Of a stretch of DNA of 11,382 nt, positions 1-6,345 are shown in pieces. The notes under the pieces are model-generated. The model did not search any database. It was not told the DNA's origin and saw only the letters and a list, made by a program, of their open reading frames with translations. Numbering within the stretch: the stretch's first letter is position 1; every line of letters begins with the position of its first letter. The translations under genes were made by a program, and so were the position numbers. The DNA comes from Spirochaetaceae bacterium UBA1306 (lineage in GTDB: Bacteria > Spirochaetota > Spirochaetia > Treponematales > Rectinemataceae): the NCBI GenBank assembly GCA_002307245.1, contig DBTW01000161.1, positions 1 to 11,382 of the forward strand. The letters run 5' to 3'.

Positions 1-1185
1 GCGGACTGCCTGGCGGCCCTGGGAGTCGCCCGAGCCCTCGGTGCCATCGTCGAGGACCGCGGGGACGCGTTCTCGATCCGGGGCATCGGGGCTCCGGGCG
101 GGTTTTCCCGGAAAACGGTCGCCGAATCGCCCGCGCGGTCCGAGGTATCCTGCGGCGAGTCCGGGCTTTGCCTGCGCATGTTCTCGCCCATCGCGGCCTT
201 GTTCCGCGACGAGATCGAGTTCCGCGCCGAGGGAAGCCTGCGCAAGCGCCCCGTCGGCATGATCGAAGGCCCGCTCGTCGAGCTCGGGGCCGCGTGCTCC
301 ACCGACTCCGGGCTGCCGCCGGTGCGCGTCCGCGGTCCCCTGAAGGGCGGCCGCGCCCGCGTCGACGGCAGGGAAAGCTCGCAGTTCCTCACCGGCCTCC
401 TCGTCGCCCTGCCCCTCGCCGAGGCCGATACGGTCCTCGAGGTCGAAGGCCTCGCGAGCCGCGGCTACGTGGACCTTACCTTGGACACGATGAGAGCGTT
501 CGGCCTAGAAGCCGCGCGCGACTCCTCGTACTCGCGCTTCTCGATCCGGGGGCGGCATGCCTACCGCGCGGCCCGCTTTCCCGTCGAGGGCGATTGGAGC
601 GGCGCGGCATTCCTCCTCGTCGCGGGCGCTCTCGCCGCTCGCGACGAGCGCCTCGTCGTCGGGAACCTCGACCTCGGCTCCTCGCAGCCCGATCGCGCGA
701 TCCTCGAAGCCCTGGATGCCGCCGGAGCCGTTGTGGAACGCCGTTCGGGCCGGGACGGCTCGGGCGCCGTCGCAGTCGGGCGCGGCGACCTTAAATCCTT
801 CGAGTTCGACGCGAGCGACTGTCCCGACCTCTTTCCGCCCCTCGTCGCCCTCGCCCTCGCCTGCGACGGGGGGAGCCGGATTCGCGGCGCCCTTCGCCTG
901 CGCGCCAAGGAGAGCGACCGCGCCGCCGCCCTTTCCGAGGAGTTCGCGAGGCTCGGGGCGAGGATAGAAGTCGAGGGCGACCTCATGCGCGTCTTCGGCG
1001 TCGGCGCGGCGCAAGGTGGCGATCTCCGCGGCGGTAGCGTCGACTCTCGCGGCGACCATCGCATCGCCATGGCCGCCGCGATTGCTTCCCTCGTCTGCTC
1101 CGCCCCCGTCGAGATAGAGCGCTCCGAGTGCGTGACCAAGTCCTGGCCGGGCTTCTTCGAGGACCTCGCCTCTGTCGCGCGTTGA
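1..1185 (+). CDS. aroA: 3-phosphoshikimate 1-carboxyvinyltransferase (EPSP synthase), 5' end missing
   Basis: Transfers the enolpyruvyl group of PEP to shikimate-3-phosphate, the sixth step of the shikimate pathway, in the cytosol. The frame is open from base 1 and ends at TGA 1183-1185, giving 394 codons. Against a family length near 430, roughly 45-50 N-terminal residues, including the first substrate-binding loop, lie outside the window. Visible family blocks, numbered from base 1, are: CGESGLCLRM (51-60, matching E. coli GNAGTAMRP); KRPVGMIEGPL; the VDGRESSQFLTGLL substrate-binding segment; VEGDWSGAAF; LRAKESDR; and near the C-terminus DHRIAMA and TKSWPGFFEDL. An internal ATG at 178 cannot be the start because conserved sequence precedes it. 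It is followed by the kinase gene on the same strand, while the other aro genes lie on the opposite strand. The PEP/glyphosate loop departs from the E. coli type (see findings). The identification is firm. Confidence 0.96.
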   Translation, partial: ADCLAALGVARALGAIVEDRGDAFSIRGIGAPGGFSRKTVAESPARSEVSCGESGLCLRMFSPIAALFRDEIEFRAEGSLRKRPVGMIEGPLVELGAACSTDSGLPPVRVRGPLKGGRARVDGRESSQFLTGLLVALPLAEADTVLEVEGLASRGYVDLTLDTMRAFGLEAARDSSYSRFSIRGRHAYRAARFPVEGDWSGAAFLLVAGALAARDERLVVGNLDLGSSQPDRAILEALDAAGAVVERRSGRDGSGAVAVGRGDLKSFEFDASDCPDLFPPLVALALACDGGSRIRGALRLRAKESDRAAALSEEFARLGARIEVEGDLMRVFGVGAAQGGDLRGGSVDSRGDHRIAMAAAIASLVCSAPVEIERSECVTKSWPGFFEDLASVAR

Positions 1186-1211
1186 CCGCGGGCTTCCGAT
1201 GGGCATATAAT
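1182..1211 (+). promoter_or_regulatory. Sigma-70-type promoter of the sensor kinase gene
   Basis: A -35 element TTGACC (1182-1187) and a perfect -10 TATAAT (1206-1211) are separated by 18 nt. The -35 overlaps the aroA stop codon. Such a match stands out in this GC-rich DNA. The -10 ends 7 nt before the ATG at 1219, so a start site at the usual distance would fall on or just before that A, giving a leaderless or nearly leaderless transcript. No Shine-Dalgarno sequence lies before the ATG. The sequence elements are seen; the start site is inferred. Confidence 0.75.
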
Positions 1212-1218
1212 TATCGCT

Positions 1219-2394
1219 ATGAACGGAAGCGCCACGCCCGGCCGCCGGAGTCCGGGTCCCGCGCCCCGGCCGAGCGCTCCCATCGACGCCCGCCTTCGCG
1301 CCCTGCATGACATCTCCATGGAGCTCTCCCGGGCCGACGATACCGACTCGCTCTGCCGCCGCGCGGTCGAGCTCTGCATCTCCCGCCTGGGCTTCGACCG
1401 GATCGGCATATGGTTCCTCGAACCGGGCGATCCCCGGATGATGCGCGGCACCTGGGGCACCGACGAGGAGGGCCGCCCGAGGGACGAGCGCGGGATCCGC
1501 GTCCGCCGCGACGAGAAATACCATCCTCAGGAGATCTACGACGGCGCCGTGCCCTTCGCGATCCTGCCCGGCGAAGAGGTCTTCGACGACCGGGGCCGGG
1601 CGGTCGGCCGCAGCGACAAGGCCATCGCCCCGCTGTGGGACGGCGCGAGGATAGTCGGGGAAATCGTCGCCGACAACCTTTTCTCCCACCGGCGCATCGA
1701 CGCCGAGGACGGCGAGATCCTCGTGCTCTTCGCCAGGACCGTCGCGCATCTGTCGGTCTTGAAGGGGAGCGACGCCGCCCTCAAGGAGGCCTTGGCCGCG
1801 AAGGCCCTCCTCCTCCACGAACTTCGGCATAGAACCATGAACAGCTTCGCCCTGATCGGGAGCCTCGTGTCCATCGAGGCCAACAGGGCCGCCGACCCGA
1901 CCCTCGAATCGGCGCTACGGAAGCTCCGCGACCGCATAACCGTGATGTCCTCCCTCTATCGCCGGCTCGACGCCTCTGGGGAGATCACGAGCGTCAGGCT
2001 GGACGAATACCTCGGGAAGCTGGCCGTCGACCTGATGGAGGGCTACGGGGCCGAGACGAGGGGCGTCTCGCTCCGCTGCGCGATGGAGCCCGTCGTGGTC
2101 GACATGAAGCTCGCTGTGGTTCTCGGCCTCATCGTAAACGAGCTCGTCACGGACTCTCTCAAGCATGCCTTCCCGGACGGCAGGGCGGGGGAGCTGTCCC
2201 TCTCCCTCTCCGGCGGCGGGCGCTGCGTCCTCTCTGTTCGCGACGACGGGGTGGGGCTGCCGCCCGATTTCGAGCAGCGCTCGAAGGCCGGCCTCGGCCT
2301 TTCCCTCGTCGATTTGCTCTGCGCCCAGATCGGCGCGAGCCTGGCGCGGAGCTCGGGGAGCGGCCTCGCCTACGACATAGCCTTCGCGCCCTGA
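1219..2394 (+). CDS. Cytosolic GAF-domain sensor histidine kinase, HisKA_2 type
   Basis: A 391-residue predicted two-component sensor kinase with no signal peptide or membrane segment, so it should sense a soluble ligand. After a Pro/Arg-rich leader (1-22), residues about 23-185 look like a GAF domain (LHDISMELSRADDTDSLC..., later APLWDGARIVGEIVADN). A dimerisation/phosphoacceptor helix follows, with HELRHRTMN around the likely phosphorylated His204, then the ATPase domain: N box LIVNELVTDSLKHAF (304-318), G1 box DDGVG (342-346) and G2 GLGLSLV (358-364). The layout fits the HisKA_2/HWE kinases; the NELVT-LKHAF wording favours HisKA_2. Asp312 sits where the magnesium-binding Asn is usual (see findings). 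No response regulator is in the window, so it is an orphan here. The start was chosen because the promoter places transcription start at this ATG. The ligand and partner cannot be read from the sequence. Confidence 0.88.
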   Translation: MNGSATPGRRSPGPAPRPSAPIDARLRALHDISMELSRADDTDSLCRRAVELCISRLGFDRIGIWFLEPGDPRMMRGTWGTDEEGRPRDERGIRVRRDEKYHPQEIYDGAVPFAILPGEEVFDDRGRAVGRSDKAIAPLWDGARIVGEIVADNLFSHRRIDAEDGEILVLFARTVAHLSVLKGSDAALKEALAAKALLLHELRHRTMNSFALIGSLVSIEANRAADPTLESALRKLRDRITVMSSLYRRLDASGEITSVRLDEYLGKLAVDLMEGYGAETRGVSLRCAMEPVVVDMKLAVVLGLIVNELVTDSLKHAFPDGRAGELSLSLSGGGRCVLSVRDDGVGLPPDFEQRSKAGLGLSLVDLLCAQIGASLARSSGSGLAYDIAFAP

Positions 2395-2396
2395 GC

Positions 2397-2415
2397 CGAG
2401 GCCGTCCCCGCCTCG
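2397..2415. terminator. Small hairpin between convergent stop codons
   Basis: CGAGGC (2397-2402) and GCCTCG (2410-2415) form a perfect 6-bp stem with a 7-nt loop. It lies exactly in the 23-nt gap between the kinase stop (2394) and the tyrA stop (2418-2420). Its position suits a bidirectional terminator, but neither strand has a following U tract, so it may be chance in GC-rich DNA. Confidence 0.3.
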
Positions 2416-2417
2416 CG

Positions 2418-3194
2418 CTAGTCCTTGATGTTCTCCCGCAGGCCGTCCAGGAATTTCGTCATCTCCTCGGAGTCGCGCTGCCTGATGATGTGCGTCAGGT
2501 AGGAGAGCTGGGAGTTGATGAGCTCGAGCTGGCGAATGGTGTAGGGATTGAACATGATCTCCGTGAGGAGCCGGTCGTCCTCGGAGAGCAGGCCCTTCGC
2601 GATGGTCATGTGCCGCTTGAAGTTCGTGCCGGGCGTGTCGACCTTCTTCATGCAGGAGGCGAAGACCATTGTCGACGCGAAGGGCGTAGCGAGGGAGTAG
2701 GCGACCATCCGGTCGTGGCCCTCGAAGTCGAACTCGAAGATGCGGATGCCGAGCTTGGCGTAGAGCGCGCGGAAGAAGGCCTTGCCCGCCTCGCAGGACT
2801 CGGAGATGATGGCCGCGCTCTCGCTCTCGAGCTCGCGGATGTTCGCGAAGGTGGGACCGAACATGGGGTGGCTCGAGACGAAGGGGTGGCCGGACTCGCG
2901 GTAGAATTCGGCGAGCCCCGTCTTCACCGAGGCGATGTCGGCGAGGATGCAGGCCGGGCGGAGCCGGGACAGGATGGACTTGAACACGTCGACGGTCAGG
3001 CCCAGGGGCACGCAGTTGATCACCAGCTCGGGGTCGAAAGCCTCGGCCTCGACGAGCTCGAGGAAGCGCGCCACCTTGATAAAGTATTTCATCTTGAGCG
3101 GGTCCGAGTCGTAGACGGCGACCTCATGGTCGAGGCAGAGCTCCTCGCAGAGCCAGGCGCCCATGCGGCCCGTGCCGACGATTAAGATGCGCAT
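2418..3194 (-). CDS. tyrA: Prephenate (or arogenate) dehydrogenase
   Basis: Oxidatively decarboxylates prephenate to 4-hydroxyphenylpyruvate, or arogenate to tyrosine, the committed tyrosine step. The 258 residues start with a Rossmann fold: GTGRMG at 7-12, then VYDSD with acidic Asp29 at the end of the second strand, which by family rule suggests NAD rather than NADP. DIASVKTG (86-93) and SSHPMFGP with His109 are the substrate-site signatures. The C-terminal part is helical, with no chorismate mutase or ACT domain, so this is a monofunctional enzyme without the usual tyrosine-feedback module. It is the last gene of the operon. Its ATG directly follows the pheA TAG with no gap, and an AGGAGG (3201-3206), six nt from the ATG, lies within the last pheA codons, implying coupled translation. 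The substrate (prephenate or arogenate) cannot be settled by eye. Confidence 0.93.
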   Translation of the reverse strand: MRILIVGTGRMGAWLCEELCLDHEVAVYDSDPLKMKYFIKVARFLELVEAEAFDPELVINCVPLGLTVDVFKSILSRLRPACILADIASVKTGLAEFYRESGHPFVSSHPMFGPTFANIRELESESAAIISESCEAGKAFFRALYAKLGIRIFEFDFEGHDRMVAYSLATPFASTMVFASCMKKVDTPGTNFKRHMTIAKGLLSEDDRLLTEIMFNPYTIRQLELINSQLSYLTHIIRQRDSEEMTKFLDGLRENIKD

Positions 3195-4247
3195 CTAGAG
3201 CCTCCTCTCCTCGTAGCAGCCGAGGAGCCGGAAGCCGTGGGCCGCTGCCTTGGCCTCGGCGATGGCCTTGGCAACCGCGGGGTCGGCGTCGGAGCCGTCG
3301 AAGTCGATGAAGATAGCGTAGTCTCCGGGCTTGTCGGGGACGGACTCGATGCGCGTGAGGTTGATGCCCTCGCGGGCGAAGATCTCGAGGATGCCGAAGA
3401 GGGCGCCGGCTTTGTCGTTGGTCGAGAAGACCGCCGAGCATTTGTTGCCCGCCTGGGACGCGGACTCCTTGGCTATGACGAGGAAGCGCGTGCGGTTGTT
3501 GGCCGCGTCCTGGATGTCGTCCTTGATGATCTCGAGGTCGTAGATCTCGGCGGCGAAACGGTTCGCTATCGCGGCCGTATCCCTGCGCCGTTCCTCCGCT
3601 ATCATGCGCGCGGCCCCGGCGGTGTCGTAGTAGGGGCGGGCCTCGAGCTTGTTTCGCGCGAGGAAGGAGCGGCACTGGGCCAGGGCCTGGGAGTGCGAAT
3701 AGGCCGACCTGATCTCCCGGTGGTCGACTCCAGGCACGGCGAGGAGGCAATGGGAGATGGGGCTGTCGATGGCGGCGACGATCTTGAGGTCGGTGTTGAT
3801 GAGGATCGAGTTCACGGGGCCGACGATGCCTCCGAGGGTGTTCTCGACCGGGACGATGCCGTAGTCGAAGAGGCCGTCGCGGACGGCGTCGAAGACGTCC
3901 GAGAACTCGACGCAGGGCATGGCGGCGGCCGAGGCGTCCCAGGCGCGCAGCGCCACCTCGCTGTTGGCCCCGTGCTCGCCCTGGAAGCCCACGGTCTTGG
4001 GCTTCTTCTCCTGGATCGAGCGCGCCTCGGCCATGATCCGCTTCCAGAGCTCGCCCGTGAAGGCCGGCCCGGAGAGGCAGCGCGATGAGCGCGTTATGCG
4101 CTCGAGTACGGCTGCCTCGCGGGGCGCGTCGGCCACGTCGGCCTTGAAGGCCCGGGCGAGGAGGGCCTTCTCCATCCGCTGGTCGATGAGGGCGAGGAGC
4201 TTGGCGTCGATGCGGTCGATGTCGTCCCTTAGGTCCTTGAGCGTCAT
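3195..4247 (-). CDS. pheA: Bifunctional chorismate mutase / prephenate dehydratase (P-protein)
   Basis: Converts chorismate to prephenate and then to phenylpyruvate for phenylalanine. The 350 residues hold three domains in the usual order. An AroQ-type chorismate mutase (about 1-85) has Arg7, Arg24 and Lys35 in the positions expected for substrate binding. The dehydratase domain (about 95-265) carries TVGFQGEHGA, IVPVENTLGG, SHSQALAQC and the catalytic TRF at 253-255. A C-terminal ACT domain (about 270-350) has GALF at 281-284 and ESVP at 301-304, where the phenylalanine-binding motifs are normally GALV and ESRP. The frame stays open further upstream to 4811, but that stretch overlaps aroC and resembles nothing. 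The ATG at 4247 begins the mutase helix, has AAGGAG 7 nt upstream, and overlaps the aroC stop as ATGA (4244-4247). Confidence 0.96.
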   Translation of the reverse strand: MTLKDLRDDIDRIDAKLLALIDQRMEKALLARAFKADVADAPREAAVLERITRSSRCLSGPAFTGELWKRIMAEARSIQEKKPKTVGFQGEHGANSEVALRAWDASAAAMPCVEFSDVFDAVRDGLFDYGIVPVENTLGGIVGPVNSILINTDLKIVAAIDSPISHCLLAVPGVDHREIRSAYSHSQALAQCRSFLARNKLEARPYYDTAGAARMIAEERRRDTAAIANRFAAEIYDLEIIKDDIQDAANNRTRFLVIAKESASQAGNKCSAVFSTNDKAGALFGILEIFAREGINLTRIESVPDKPGDYAIFIDFDGSDADPAVAKAIAEAKAAAHGFRLLGCYEERRL

Positions 4248-5260
4248 TTCGATTCTCCTTCCGGCGCCGCAGCGCACGCGGCCGAGGCCGCGGTATTCGC
4301 GAGATAGAGGTCGGCGAGCGAGATAGCGACGGCCGCCTCGAGGACGACGGCCGAGCGCAGGGCTATGCAGGCGTCGTGGCGGCCGCCGGGAGCCAGGGTC
4401 GTCTCCTCGCCGGTCCCGAAGTCGAGGGTCCTCTGCGGGGCCGAGATCGTCGAGGCCGGCTTCACGGCGACGCGGACGACGAGCTCGTTGCCGTTCGTGA
4501 TGCCGCCGTTGATCCCGCCCGAGCCGTTCTTGGAGGTCTTGCCGGAGCGGTTCACGAAGGGGTCGTTGTGCTCGCTGCCCCTCATGCGGGCCGCCGCGAA
4601 GCCGTCGCCGAACTCGACCCCGCGCACGGCGGGCACGGCGAAAAGGGCGTGGGCTATAACGGCCTCGGCCGCGTCGAAGAAGGGCTCTCCGAGGCCGGGC
4701 GGGAGGCCGCGGACTCGGATCTCGACGAGGCCTCCGATAGAGTCGCCCGCGAGCTTCGCCTCGGCGGCGGCCGACTCGATGTCCTGCCTGCCGCCAGCCT
4801 CGAGGAGGCACGTCTCGAAGGAGGCGAAGCCGACGACCTTCTTCGCGATCGCGCCCGCGGCGACGAGGCCCGCGGTGACGCGGCCCGAGAAGTGCCCCGA
4901 GCCGCGCGGGTCGGCGAAGCCGCGGTATTTGACGCGCGAGCTGAAGTCGGCGTGGCCCGGCCTGGGCACGCGGACGAAGGCGTCGTAGTCCTCCGACCTC
5001 GTGTCGGCGTTGCGGAAGGCGACGAGGATGGGCGAGCCCGTGCTGCGGCCGCCGTGGACGCCCGAGAGCAGCTCCGGCTCGTCCGCCTCGCGGCGGTCGG
5101 TGGTTCCGCTCTTGCCGGATCGGCGGCGGGCCAGGTCGGCCTCCAGGTCGGCGACCCCGAGGGGGATGCCGGGAGGGCAGCCGTCGACGATCGCGCCGAC
5201 GGCCGGGCCGTGCGACTCGCCGAATATCTCGACGCGGAAGAGCCTTCCGAAGGAATTCAT
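4244..5260 (-). CDS. aroC: Chorismate synthase
   Basis: Catalyses anti-1,4 elimination of phosphate from EPSP to give chorismate, using reduced FMN. The 338 residues are slightly shorter than E. coli AroC (about 360). Recognisable blocks are GESHG (14-18, catalytic His17), RPGHAD (His103), GSGHFSGR (120-127, in place of the GGGRSSAR of the E. coli type), FGDGFAAARMRGSEHNDPF, NGSGGINGGITNG and GRHDACIALRSA near the end. No second domain or flavin-reductase fusion is visible, so a reductase must come from elsewhere. The frame is open upstream to 5500, but that part lies inside aroB. The ATG at 5260 is supported by the conserved N-terminus, by AGGAGG at 5265-5270 four nt upstream, and by the ATGA overlap with the aroB stop (5257-5260). 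Confidence 0.96.
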   Translation of the reverse strand: MNSFGRLFRVEIFGESHGPAVGAIVDGCPPGIPLGVADLEADLARRRSGKSGTTDRREADEPELLSGVHGGRSTGSPILVAFRNADTRSEDYDAFVRVPRPGHADFSSRVKYRGFADPRGSGHFSGRVTAGLVAAGAIAKKVVGFASFETCLLEAGGRQDIESAAAEAKLAGDSIGGLVEIRVRGLPPGLGEPFFDAAEAVIAHALFAVPAVRGVEFGDGFAAARMRGSEHNDPFVNRSGKTSKNGSGGINGGITNGNELVVRVAVKPASTISAPQRTLDFGTGEETTLAPGGRHDACIALRSAVVLEAAVAISLADLYLANTAASAACAAAPEGESK

Positions 5261-6333
5261 GGTGCCTCCTGTACGAAAGAGAGCAGGTCCGCGATCGGGA
5301 CCGAGCGGATCGAGACCGAGCCCACCGCCTCCGGCAGGGCCATGAGCATGTCCTCGCCCCGGCGCTTCTTGTCGGCCGTCAGGGCGCGCGCGATGGCCGC
5401 CCGGAGCCCGCTCCCGTCGGCGAGGCCGGCGGCGGCCGCCGCACCCGCGATCGAGGAGGGCAGGCCGCAGGCCTCGATCAGGCGCGTTATGCGATCGCAC
5501 TCGGCCTCGGCGAGCAGGCCGAGGCCGAGCGCGAGGCGGCAGGCCGAGGCTAGGCCGGCCGCCACCGAGTGGCCGTGGGGCAGGCCCGAGGCCGCCTCGA
5601 TGCCGTGGCCGATCGTATGGCCCAGGTTGAGCTTGCGCCGCTCCCCGGCCTCGCGCTCGTCGCGCTCGACGAACTCGGCCTTGATGCGGGCCGAGCCGGC
5701 GACGATGCGCTCGAGGCTCTCGCGGTCGGGGCGCCGAGCGGGCGTGCCCCCCGCCTCGGCCCTGACCAGGTCGAAATAGCCGCCACCGGCGAGGACGGCG
5801 TGCTTGACGACCTCGGCCATGCCGGAGGCGAACTCGATGTCGGGCAGGGTGGAGAGGAGGGAGACGTCCATGCGGACGAAGCGGGGCTGCGAGAAGCTGC
5901 CGACGAGGTTCTTCACCCCCCGGAAGTCGACCCCGTTCTTGCCTCCCACGGAGGCGTCCACCATCGCGAGCAGGGTCGTCGGCGCGAAGCCGAAGGCGAT
6001 TCCGCGCAGCCAGGTCGAGGCGGCGAAGCCGGCGAGGTCCGAGACTGTCCCGCCGCCGATCGCGAGGACGAGGCCGTCGCGCCCCAGCTCCAGCTCGAGG
6101 AAGCGGCCATAGAGGGCCTCGAGCGAGGCGAGGGACTTGGCCGCCTCGCCCCGCTCCACCTCGATGACGGGACAGGAAGGGAAGGAGGAGCCGTGAACGC
6201 GGCGGATGAGGCCGTCCGTGACGATGACCGTCTTGGAAGTGTCGAGCTCGGCCGTGAGGCCGGGCAGGGGACCGAAGGCGATGCGCGAAACCGTTCCGCC
6301 TACGCCGCGGATGGCGATGTCTAGGCCGCTCAT
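5257..6333 (-). CDS. aroB: 3-dehydroquinate synthase
   Basis: Converts DAHP to 3-dehydroquinate, an NAD- and divalent-metal-dependent multistep reaction. With the ATG at 6333 it has 358 residues, near the E. coli length of 362. NAD and phosphate-binding blocks are AIGGGTVSDLAGFAAS (from 91), PTTLLAMVDASVGGKNG (from 118) and KNLVGSF (141-147). The expected zinc ligands are Glu174 in GMAEVVKHA, His239 in LGHTIGH and His253 in PHGHSVAAG, where many homologues read HGEAV. A GTG nine nt earlier (6342) is also in frame, but it falls two nt after the aroF stop with no usable ribosome site. The ATG at 6333 has AAGGTGG at 6339-6345, five nt upstream, and is preferred. It is the second gene of the operon. 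Confidence 0.96.
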   Translation of the reverse strand: MSGLDIAIRGVGGTVSRIAFGPLPGLTAELDTSKTVIVTDGLIRRVHGSSFPSCPVIEVERGEAAKSLASLEALYGRFLELELGRDGLVLAIGGGTVSDLAGFAASTWLRGIAFGFAPTTLLAMVDASVGGKNGVDFRGVKNLVGSFSQPRFVRMDVSLLSTLPDIEFASGMAEVVKHAVLAGGGYFDLVRAEAGGTPARRPDRESLERIVAGSARIKAEFVERDEREAGERRKLNLGHTIGHGIEAASGLPHGHSVAAGLASACRLALGLGLLAEAECDRITRLIEACGLPSSIAGAAAAAGLADGSGLRAAIARALTADKKRRGEDMLMALPEAVGSVSIRSVPIADLLSFVQEAP

Positions 6334-6338
6334 GCCGC

Positions 6339-6345
6339 CCACCTT
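6339..6345 (-). promoter_or_regulatory. Ribosome binding site that sets the aroB start
   Basis: Read on the minus strand this is AAGGTGG, five nt before the ATG at 6333. The alternative GTG start (6342-6340) lies inside this site, which argues against its use. Confidence 0.65.

Noticed and set aside
505..1830. 441-codon open frame on the minus strand across aroA and the kinase gene
   Set aside because: Antisense to two well-supported genes, no recognisable domains, composition typical of shadow frames in GC-rich DNA.
4248..4811. Possible N-terminal extension of PheA
   Set aside because: It overlaps aroC in another frame, is Arg-rich low-complexity sequence, and the mutase domain begins exactly at the ATG at 4247.
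5261..5500. Possible N-terminal extension of AroC
   Set aside because: It lies inside aroB, and the conserved AroC N-terminus starts at 5260 behind an AGGAGG.
4376..5779. 467-codon open frame on the plus strand across aroC and aroB
   Set aside because: Antisense shadow of conserved genes, with no family resemblance.
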